A DNA stretch of 64,000 nt, taken from the NCBI RefSeq assembly GCF_004353505.1, contig NZ_SMNQ01000003.1:310001-374000 (forward strand), given 5' to 3'. The position numbers and the translations under genes were made by a program. The stretch's first letter is position 1; each line of letters starts with the position of its first letter. This document shows, piece by piece, positions 57,532 to 64,000 of this stretch. This stretch comes from Streptomyces sp. WAC05374 (lineage in GTDB: Bacteria > Actinomycetota > Actinomycetes > Streptomycetales > Streptomycetaceae). The notes beneath the pieces were generated by a model. The model ran no database searches. It saw only the letters and a list, made by a program, of their open reading frames with translations, and was not told the DNA's origin.

Positions 57532-59426
57532 TGCTCTGTCTCCTCTTCGTACGACTCTTCCACGACGGCGAGCAGGGCACCGACCTCGACCTGGCGGCCG
57601 GGGACGGCGTGGAGCGCGGTGAGCGTGCCGGAGGCGGGAGCGGTGACGCGGTGCTCCATCTTCATGGCCTCCAGCCAGACGAGCGGCGCTCCCGCCTCGA
57701 CGCGGGCACCCGCCGCGACGTCGGCGACCCGGACGACGGTGCCGGGCATGGGCGCGAGCAGCGAGCCGGGCGCGGTGCGCTCGGCGGGGTCGGTGAACCG
57801 GGGGTGGACGGCCAGCCGGTGGCCGTTCACATGGACGACGCCGTCGCCGTGGTCGGCCACCTCCCAGCGCCGTACGACGCCGTCCACGTCGAGGCGTACG
57901 CAGGTGGGCGTGGCGTCCACCACGCGCGCGTGCGGGTGGGACTCGACGGTGAACCCGCCGTCCCGGGTGGGCCGGTAGCGCACCTCGTGGTCGCCGTAGC
58001 GGGCTGTCTGCGGCGGTGACGGTACGGTGCGGAAGGCGCCGAACCGGCCGGAGCGGCGGACGGCGGCCGCGAGGGCGGCGGCGACGGCCGCGTACTCCTC
58101 GCCCGGCGCGGGCGCGGTGAGCCCGGCGAGGTTCCGCTCGTAGAAACCGGTGTCGAGGCGCCCGGCCGTGAAGTCCGGGTGCCGCAGCGACCGGGCGAGC
58201 AGGTCCCGGTTGGTGACCGGCCCGTGCACCCGGGCGCGCTCCAGGGCGTGGGCGAGCACGCGGACGGCCTCGTCCCGGGTCGGGGCGTGGGCGATCACCT
58301 TGGCGAGCATGGCGTCGTAGTGGACGCCCACGGTGTCCCCGGCGGCGTATCCGGCGTCGACGCGCAGCCCGGGGCCGGCGGGGAGGTCCAGGGCGTGCAG
58401 GACGCCCGACTGCGGCGCCCAGTCCCGGGCGGGGTCCTCCGCGTACAGCCGGGCCTCCACGGCGTGGCCGGTGGCGGCCGGGGGTTCGGGCGGCAGCGGT
58501 GCGCCCTCGGCGACGCGGAGCTGGAGGGCGACCAGGTCGAGGCCGAAGACGGCTTCCGTGACCGGGTGCTCGACCTGGAGGCGGGTGTTCATCTCCAGGA
58601 AGTACGCCTCGTCACCGGCGACCAGGAACTCGACCGTCCCGGCGCCGACGTACCCCACCGCCTTCGCGGCGGCCACGGCCGCGCCGTGGAGGGTCTCGCG
58701 CAGGGCAGGGCCCAGGCCGGGTGCCGGGGCCTCCTCGATGACCTTCTGGTGCCGCCGCTGGAGCGAGCAGTCCCGGGTGCCGAGCGCCCACACCGTGCCG
58801 TGCGCGTCGGCGAGGACCTGGACCTCGACGTGCCGGCCGCGCTCGACGTACGGCTCGGCGAACACCTCGCCGTCCCCGAACGCCGACCGTGCCTCGGCGG
58901 TGGCCGCCGCCAGTTCGCCCGGCAGGGCGGCGAGGTCCCGGACGACGCGCATGCCCCGGCCGCCGCCGCCCGCCGCCGCCTTGAGCAGCAGCGGCAGGTC
59001 GGCGTGCGTGGCGGTGGCGGGGTCGACCGGGGCGAGCAGCGGCACGCCCGCCGCCGCCATCAGCTCCTTGGCCCGCGTCTTGGACGCCATGGTCTCGATC
59101 GCCCCGGGCGGCGGGCCGATCCACGTCAGGCCCGCGTCGGTCACCGCCCGCGCGAAGCCGGCGTTCTCGGACAGGAACCCGTACCCCGGGTGCACCGCGT
59201 CGGCGCCCGCCGCCAGCGCGGCCTTCACGATCAGGTCCCCGCGCAGGTACGTCTCCGAGGGCGCCGCCCCCGGCAGGCGTACCGCCGCGTCGGCCTCCCG
59301 CACGTGCAGCGCCGTGGCGTCCGGGTCGGCGTACACCGCGACCGTGCCGATGCCGAGCGAGCGGCACGTACGGAAGACGCGGCAGGCGATCTCGGCCCGG
59401 TTGGCGACGAGGACGGAAGAGATCAT
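57528..59426 (-). CDS. Acyl-CoA carboxylase alpha chain (biotin carboxylase + BCCP)
   Basis: The 632-residue protein has a biotin carboxylase (about residues 1-445; LKAAAGGGGRGMRVV near residue 148, FLEMNTRLQVEHPVTE near 287), a linker, and a C-terminal biotinyl domain with EAMKMEH near residue 590. It carboxylates biotin and passes it to the beta chain encoded just upstream. The start is ATG 59426, eight bases after GAGG; GTG 59429 is also in frame. A usually conserved Gly of the ANRGEIA start reads Ala here (ANRAEIA). Its end overlaps the dehydrogenase start by 4 bp. Confidence 0.92.
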   Translation of the reverse strand: MISSVLVANRAEIACRVFRTCRSLGIGTVAVYADPDATALHVREADAAVRLPGAAPSETYLRGDLIVKAALAAGADAVHPGYGFLSENAGFARAVTDAGLTWIGPPPGAIETMASKTRAKELMAAAGVPLLAPVDPATATHADLPLLLKAAAGGGGRGMRVVRDLAALPGELAAATAEARSAFGDGEVFAEPYVERGRHVEVQVLADAHGTVWALGTRDCSLQRRHQKVIEEAPAPGLGPALRETLHGAAVAAAKAVGYVGAGTVEFLVAGDEAYFLEMNTRLQVEHPVTEAVFGLDLVALQLRVAEGAPLPPEPPAATGHAVEARLYAEDPARDWAPQSGVLHALDLPAGPGLRVDAGYAAGDTVGVHYDAMLAKVIAHAPTRDEAVRVLAHALERARVHGPVTNRDLLARSLRHPDFTAGRLDTGFYERNLAGLTAPAPGEEYAAVAAALAAAVRRSGRFGAFRTVPSPPQTARYGDHEVRYRPTRDGGFTVESHPHARVVDATPTCVRLDVDGVVRRWEVADHGDGVVHVNGHRLAVHPRFTDPAERTAPGSLLAPMPGTVVRVADVAAGARVEAGAPLVWLEAMKMEHRVTAPASGTLTALHAVPGRQVEVGALLAVVEESYEEETEQ

Positions 59427-59436
59427 CACTGTGGCC

Positions 59437-61035
59437 TCACATCCGGAAGACGCCGAAGCCGCCGCGGGCGCCTTCGACCGGGGCGTTGTGGATCGCCGAC
59501 AGGCACAGGCCGAGGACGGTACGGGTGTCGCGCGGGTCGATGACCCCGTCGTCGTACAACCGCCCCGACAGGAACATCGGCAGGGACTCGGACTCGATCT
59601 GCTGCTCCACCATGGCGCGCAGCGCGGCGTCGCCCTCGTCGTCGTACGGCTGCCCCTTGGCGGCGGCGGACGCGCGGGCGACGATCGACAGGACGCCGGC
59701 GAGCTGCTGCGGGCCCATGACGGCGGACTTGGCGCTGGGCCAGGCGAACAGGAAGCGGGGGTCGTAGGCGCGGCCGCACATGCCGTAGTGCCCGGCGCCG
59801 TACGAGGCGCCCATGAGCACGGACAGGTGCGGGACGCGGGAGTTGCTCACCGCGTTGATCATCATCGCGCCGTGCTTGATGATGCCGCCCTGCTCGTACT
59901 CCTTGCCGACCATGTATCCGGTGGTGTTGTGGAGGAACACCAGCGGGATGTCGCGCTGGTTGGCGAGCTGGATGAACTGGGCCGCCTTCTGCGACTCGGC
60001 GGAGAACAGCACGCCCTGGGCGTTGGCGAGGATGCCGACCGGGTAGCCGTGCAGACTCGCCCAGCCCGTCACGAGGGAGGGCCCGTACAGCGGCTTGAAG
60101 GCGTCGAAGTCCGAGCCGTCGACGATCCGGGCGATGACCTCGTGCGGGTCGAAGGGGGTCTTGAGGTCGCCCGGCACGATCCCGAGCAGTTCCTCCGGGT
60201 CGTACGTCGGCGGTGCGGCGGCCGGTGGATCGGGGTGCGCCTTGCGGTGGTTGAGGCGGGCGACGATCCGGCGGGCCTGGCGGATGGCGTCGGTCTCGTC
60301 GACGGCGTAGTGGTCGGCGAGCCCGGACACGCGCGCGTGCATCTCGGCGCCGCCGAGGGACTCGTCGTCGCTCTCCTCGCCGGTGGCCATCTTGACCAGG
60401 GGCGGACCGCCGAGGAAGACCTTCGACCGCTCCTTGATCATCACGGTGTGGTCGGACATGCCGGGAACGTAGGCCCCGCCCGCCGTCGAGTTGCCGAAGA
60501 CGACGGCGATGGTGGGGATACGGGCGGCGGACAGCCGGGTGATGTCCCGGAAGAGCGCCCCGCCGGGTATGAAGATCTCCTTCTGGGAGGGCAGGTCCGC
60601 GCCGCCGGACTCGACGAGGGCGATGCAGGGCAGGCGGTTGGCGTACGCGATCTCGTTGGCCCGCAGCGCCTTCTTCAGCGTCCAGGGGTTGGACGCGCCG
60701 CCGCGTACGGTCGGGTCGTTGGCGGTGATCAGGCACTCGACGCCCTCGACGACACCGATGCCGGTGACGATCGACGCGCCGACGGGGTAGTCGCTGCCCC
60801 AGGCCGCCAGCGGGGAGAGTTCGAGGAACGGGGAGTCGGGGTCGACGAGCAGCTCGATCCGTTCGCGGGCCAACAGCTTGCCGCGCCCCCGGTGGCGGGC
60901 GGTGTACTTCTCTCCCCCGCCGGCCAGGGCCTTTTCGTGCTCGGCCGCCAGTTCGGCGAGCTTGGCGAGCATGGCCTCGCGGTGGGCGGCGTAGTCGGGG
61001 CCGGCCGTGTCGAGGGCGGTGGCCAGGACGGTCAC
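59437..61035 (-). CDS. Acyl-CoA carboxylase beta chain (carboxyltransferase)
   Basis: The 532-residue protein has the two crotonase-like halves of carboxyltransferases. VFGNSTAGGAYVPGMSDHTV near residue 188 and FLHNTTGYMVGKEYEQGG near residue 367 resemble LiuB/AtuC and methylcrotonyl- or geranyl-CoA carboxylase beta chains rather than propionyl-CoA types. Carboxylation of a 3-methyl-enoyl-CoA is therefore the likely reaction. GTG 61035 overlaps the AtuA-like stop. The alpha chain follows 10 bp downstream. Confidence 0.92.
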   Translation of the reverse strand: MTVLATALDTAGPDYAAHREAMLAKLAELAAEHEKALAGGGEKYTARHRGRGKLLARERIELLVDPDSPFLELSPLAAWGSDYPVGASIVTGIGVVEGVECLITANDPTVRGGASNPWTLKKALRANEIAYANRLPCIALVESGGADLPSQKEIFIPGGALFRDITRLSAARIPTIAVVFGNSTAGGAYVPGMSDHTVMIKERSKVFLGGPPLVKMATGEESDDESLGGAEMHARVSGLADHYAVDETDAIRQARRIVARLNHRKAHPDPPAAAPPTYDPEELLGIVPGDLKTPFDPHEVIARIVDGSDFDAFKPLYGPSLVTGWASLHGYPVGILANAQGVLFSAESQKAAQFIQLANQRDIPLVFLHNTTGYMVGKEYEQGGIIKHGAMMINAVSNSRVPHLSVLMGASYGAGHYGMCGRAYDPRFLFAWPSAKSAVMGPQQLAGVLSIVARASAAAKGQPYDDEGDAALRAMVEQQIESESLPMFLSGRLYDDGVIDPRDTRTVLGLCLSAIHNAPVEGARGGFGVFRM

Positions 61036-62708
61036 AGGAGGGCCTCCGGGATGTCGAGGTGGCGGGCGCGCAGCCATTCGCCGAGCGCCTTGGCCTGCGG
61101 GTCGAACCGGGCCTGGGCGGCGACGCCCTCGCCGAGCAGGCCGGTGACGGTGAAGTTCAGGGCGCGGAGGTTCGGCAGGACGTGCCGGACCACCTCCAGG
61201 GGCGCGGCCTCCGGGAGCAGTGCGCGCAGCCGGTCGGCGGTGAGGGCGTGGGCGAGCCACCGCCACGCCTCGTCCGTGGGCACCCACACGCCGATGTTGG
61301 CGTCGCCGCCCTTGTCGCCGCTCCTCGCCCCGGCGACCCGCCCGAGCGGGGCGCGCCGGACGGGGCCGTCCGGGAGCGGTTCGGGCAGGGGCGGCGGCGG
61401 CACGGGCTCCAGCGTCCGGGTGCGCGCCGGGGGCGGGACCACCTCGCGCCGCCCGTCCGGGAGCACGGCGGTGTGGGTGACGGTTCCGGGGTCGGCGTAC
61501 ACCGCCTCGAACACCCCGTAGGGCGCGCCCTTGCCGGGCGGGGCGGTCAGGTGGAAGCCGGGGTAGCTGGACAGGGCGAGTTCGACCGCCGCGCCGCTCA
61601 CGGCCCGGCCCACCGTGTCCGGGTCGGCGTCCCGGACGACCAGCCGCAGCAGGGCGCTGGCGGTCTCCTCGGTGGAAGCGTCCGGCCGGTCGGTGCGGGC
61701 CAGCTCCCACCGCACCTCGGCGGGCTTCACGGCGAGGGCGTCCTCCAGTTGCCCGCGCACCAGCCGCGCCTTGGCCTCGATGTCGAGGCCCGTCAGCACG
61801 AAGACGACCTCGTTGCGCCAGCCGCCGAGCCGGTTCAGCCCGGCCTTCAGCGCCGGGGGCGGTGCCTCGCCCCGCACGCCGGTGATCCGCACCCGGTCGG
61901 GGCCGTCGGGCTCGAGGCGCACGGTGTCGAGCCGGGCGGTGACGTCGGGGCCCGCGTACCGGGCGCCCGCCGTCTCGTACAGGAGCTGCGCGGTGACCGT
62001 GCCGGTGTCCACGACGCCGCCCGTGCCGTCCTGCTTGGTGATGACGGACGTGCCGTCCTCGTGCAGTTCGGCGACCGGGAAGCCGGGGCGGCGCACGTCG
62101 TGCCCGGTGAAGAAGGCGTAGTTGCCGCCCGTGGCCTGGGTGCCGCACTCCAGGACGTGCCCGGCGACCACGGCTCCGGCGAGCCGGTCGTACTCGTCGG
62201 GGCCCCACCCGAACCACCAGGCCGCCGGCCCGCTGACCAGCGCCGCGTCCGTGACCCGCCCGGTCACCACCACGTCGGCCCCGCCGCGCAGGCACGCCGT
62301 GATGCCGCCGCCGCCCAGGTAGGCGTTGGCCGTCAGGGCGCCCTCCGGCACGGGGAGCTGGTCGCCCTCGACGTGGGCGACGCGCACCTGTGGCAGCCCG
62401 AGGCGGTCCGCGAGGGCGCGCAGCGCGTCGGCGAGACCGGCCGGGTTGAGGCCCCCGGCGTTGGTCACGATCCGCACGCCCCGGTCGTGGGCGAGCCCGA
62501 GGCCCTCCTCCATCTGGCGCAGGAAGGTCCTGGCGTAGCCGAGGCGCGGGTCCTTCAGGCGGTCGCGGCCGAGGATGAGCATGGTCAGCTCGGCGAGGTA
62601 GTCCCCGGTCAGGACGTCCAGTTCACCGCCGGTGAGCATCTCGCGCACGGCGTCGAAGCGGTCGCCGTAGAAGCCGGAGGCGTTGCCGATCCGCAGGGCC
62701 CTCGTCAT
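61032..62708 (-). CDS. AtuA-like protein (DUF1446 with C-terminal ferredoxin-like domain)
   Basis: This 558-residue protein has an N-terminal DUF1446/AtuA domain (about residues 1-360; [20 protein letters not shown], then [20 protein letters not shown]) and a C-terminal AtuA-like ferredoxin-fold domain (about 440-550; [17 protein letters not shown]). AtuA is needed for acyclic terpene use in Pseudomonas but its reaction is not known. Its presence with the carboxylase pair is the main reason to link this operon to acyclic-terpene or 3-methyl-branched acid breakdown. The ATGA overlap places it directly behind the first gene. Confidence 0.9.
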   Translation of the reverse strand: MTRALRIGNASGFYGDRFDAVREMLTGGELDVLTGDYLAELTMLILGRDRLKDPRLGYARTFLRQMEEGLGLAHDRGVRIVTNAGGLNPAGLADALRALADRLGLPQVRVAHVEGDQLPVPEGALTANAYLGGGGITACLRGGADVVVTGRVTDAALVSGPAAWWFGWGPDEYDRLAGAVVAGHVLECGTQATGGNYAFFTGHDVRRPGFPVAELHEDGTSVITKQDGTGGVVDTGTVTAQLLYETAGARYAGPDVTARLDTVRLEPDGPDRVRITGVRGEAPPPALKAGLNRLGGWRNEVVFVLTGLDIEAKARLVRGQLEDALAVKPAEVRWELARTDRPDASTEETASALLRLVVRDADPDTVGRAVSGAAVELALSSYPGFHLTAPPGKGAPYGVFEAVYADPGTVTHTAVLPDGRREVVPPPARTRTLEPVPPPPLPEPLPDGPVRRAPLGRVAGARSGDKGGDANIGVWVPTDEAWRWLAHALTADRLRALLPEAAPLEVVRHVLPNLRALNFTVTGLLGEGVAAQARFDPQAKALGEWLRARHLDIPEALL

Positions 62709-63610
62709 GACGCCGCCGTGGCCGCGTTCCCGGGGCCGGCCGTGGCCGCGTCCCCGGGACCGGCCGTGGCCGCGCGACCGGGACCCGCCGTGGCCGCGTT
62801 CCCGGGACCGGCCTTGGGCGGGCGGCCGGGACCGGCCTTGGGCGGGCGGCCGGGGCCGGCCGGTCCGGCGAAGGCCTGGGCGATGTCGAGCCACCGGTCG
62901 GCGTCGGCGCCCTCGGCGCGTACGGCCAGGTCGGCGCGGTGGGCGCGCTGGGTGACCAGCAGGCAGAAGTCCAGGGCGAGGCCGGTGATCCTCTGGGGGG
63001 CGTCCTCGGGGCCGTAGGCCCACAGGGTGCCGTCCGGCGCGGTCAGCTCGACGCGGAAGGGCTGGGCGGGCGGGGTGAGTCCGCGTACCGCGTAGGCGTA
63101 GTCGCGGGCCCGTACACCGATCCAGGCGACGTGCCGCAGCCGGGCGGTCGGCGGGCGTACGGCGCCGAGGGCGTCGGCGACGTCCTGGCCGTGCGCCCAG
63201 GTCTCCATCAGGCGGGCCGTGGCCATGGAGGCGACGCTCATGGGCGGCCCGTACCAGGGGAAGCGGGCGCCGGCGGGGGCGGCGCGGAGGGCGTCGAGGA
63301 GCCGGGCGCGGCCGTCGCGCCAGCGGGCGAGAAGTCGGTGCGGGGGCACGGTGGCGCCCTGGGCCGCCCCGTCGTCGACGAAGGTGGCGGGTGCGTCGAG
63401 CGCCTCCCGGACGTGGGCCGCGAAGGCGTCCGCGTCCGTGACGGCGAGCAGGGCCGCGTCGTCGGTCCAGGCCAGGTGGGCGATCTGGTGGGCGACGGTC
63501 CAGCGGGGCGCGGGGGTGGGGGTGGCCCAGCCGTCCGCTCTCAGGCCCGCGACCAGGTGGTCGAGCTCCTCGCTCTCGTCGCGCAGATCAGCCAGCAGGG
63601 CATCGGACAC
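62705..63610 (-). CDS. TIGR03084-type DinB-fold metal-binding protein, repeat-tailed
   Basis: This 301-residue protein has a DinB/MDMPI-like four-helix domain ([19 protein letters not shown] near residue 38 and [14 protein letters not shown] near residue 138, giving metal-ligand histidines) and a C-terminal SCP2/wHTH-like region. GTG 63610 follows GGAGGGAG. The last 50 residues are six copies of an eight-residue unit, AGPGRPPK or AGPGNAAT, encoded by 24-bp repeats, and are absent from typical family members as I know them. It is the promoter-proximal gene of the operon. Confidence 0.88.
   Translation of the reverse strand: MSDALLADLRDESEELDHLVAGLRADGWATPTPAPRWTVAHQIAHLAWTDDAALLAVTDADAFAAHVREALDAPATFVDDGAAQGATVPPHRLLARWRDGRARLLDALRAAPAGARFPWYGPPMSVASMATARLMETWAHGQDVADALGAVRPPTARLRHVAWIGVRARDYAYAVRGLTPPAQPFRVELTAPDGTLWAYGPEDAPQRITGLALDFCLLVTQRAHRADLAVRAEGADADRWLDIAQAFAGPAGPGRPPKAGPGRPPKAGPGNAATAGPGRAATAGPGDAATAGPGNAATAAS
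62715..62862 (-). repeat. 24-bp tandem repeats encoding AGPG-octapeptides
   Basis: Six in-frame copies encode AGPG followed by RPPK (2 copies) or xAAT (4 copies). The DNA copies are nearly identical, which suggests recent expansion. The reading frame is kept up to the stop at 62705. Confidence 0.75.
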
Positions 63611-63671
63611 GGTGCGCTCCCTCCGGGACACGGCAGTGCGTGCCCCGGAGCATGGCAGCGCCCCAGGAAAC

Positions 63672-63689
63672 AAGCAAGCATGCTTGCTT
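63672..63689. promoter_or_regulatory. 18-bp perfect palindrome, probable operon operator
   Basis: AAGCAAGCATGCTTGCTT lies between the stop of the EamA gene and the GTG of the first operon gene at 63610. On the minus strand, TTGCTT within it is followed after 17 bp by CATGCT, a possible promoter, so bound protein would block it. The CAAG/CTTG arms recall the KstR2 motif of mycobacteria but the spacing differs. Confidence 0.8.
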
Positions 63690-64000
63690 TACTTCTCGGC
63701 CGTCCGCTTCGGCATCTGCGACCGCACCGCGCCCATGCTCGCCGCGATGACCAGCGCGATCGCCAACGCGTCGGTGACGGACAGGGCTTGACTCAGCACG
63801 AGGAAACCGGCCGTCGCCGCGATCGCGGGCTCCAGGCTCATGAGGATCGCGAAGGTCGGGGCGGGCAGGCGGCGCAGCGCGAGCAGTTCGAGGGTGTACG
63901 GGAGGACCGACGACATCAGCGCGACGGCCAGGCCCAGCCCGACGGTGGAGGGCACCAGCAGCCTGGACCCCGCCTCGGCGACGCCCAGCGGCACGGTGAG
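63689..64000 (-). CDS. EamA/DMT-family transporter (N-terminus beyond window)
   Basis: The C-terminal 103 residues of a drug/metabolite transporter: membrane helices near LGLAVALMSSVLPYTLELLA, TFAILMSLEPAIAATAGFLV and TDALAIALVIAASMGAV. LEPAIAATAGFL is typical of the EamA repeat end. The frame is open to the window edge. The stop codon overlaps the end of the 18-bp palindrome. Confidence 0.85.
   Translation of the reverse strand, partial: LTVPLGVAEAGSRLLVPSTVGLGLAVALMSSVLPYTLELLALRRLPAPTFAILMSLEPAIAATAGFLVLSQALSVTDALAIALVIAASMGAVRSQMPKRTAEK

Noticed and set aside
1..64000. Prophage, integrative element or insertion sequence
   Set aside because: No transposase, integrase, att-type direct repeat, tRNA gene or phage structural gene could be recognised on either strand.

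Overview
The window is high-GC actinobacterial chromosome, almost certainly Streptomyces. Codons end in G or C, many genes start with GTG, many starts overlap the preceding stop (ATGA or GTGA), and TTA codons are nearly absent (I found one). I recognise, from memory, an afsK-type kinase, a DmdR-type iron regulator, a cinnamate/4-coumarate:CoA-ligase-like enzyme, an NsdA-like regulator and a family known as SCO4402. Their order resembles the S. coelicolor SCO4423 to SCO4380 stretch read downwards. No rRNA, tRNA, transposase, phage gene or CRISPR array was seen.

Bases 1-34000 carry two layers. The first is a core block with AfsK, a VOC protein, a TetR regulator and small membrane or hypothetical proteins. 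The second is a scattered acyl-CoA catabolic gene set: two CoA ligases, an ADP-forming acyl-CoA synthetase, two lipid-transfer/thiolase-like proteins, two DUF35 proteins, two enoyl-CoA hydratases, four acyl-CoA dehydrogenases, an SDR, a zinc alcohol dehydrogenase, a cyclase-family hydrolase, an amidohydrolase and a flavin reductase. Nine copies of a 15-bp inverted repeat, CTGAC-N5-GTCAG, lie in promoter regions of these genes. They define a probable single TetR-type regulon. A tenth, imperfect copy overlaps the start codon of the TetR gene at 8390, the leading candidate for the regulator.

Bases 34000-51400 are a housekeeping and regulatory block: EF-hand protein, STAS antagonist, ECF-like sigma factor with a zinc-finger anti-sigma/DinB fusion, purU, an amino-acid-type binding lipoprotein, a Gln/Pro/His-rich membrane protein, an NsdA-like regulator with an inverted repeat upstream, a primase-polymerase-like protein, an ABC exporter, a TTA-containing alpha/beta hydrolase, the DmdR-type repressor, a SIS protein and a PAS/GAF sensor. 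At 50697-50930 a short transcription unit has a promoter, a 16-nt perfect match to the 16S rRNA 3' tail, a 12-codon reading frame, nested RNA pairing and a strong terminator.

Bases 51400-64000 hold pdxH, a citrate synthase and an eight-gene minus-strand operon. The operon encodes a DinB-fold protein, an AtuA-like protein, carboxyltransferase, biotin carboxylase, acyl-CoA dehydrogenase, CoA ligase, enoyl-CoA hydratase and TetR. Its layout recalls acyclic-terpene or branched-acid (Atu/Liu) pathways. A perfect 18-bp palindrome lies upstream of its first gene, and the last gene is its likely repressor.
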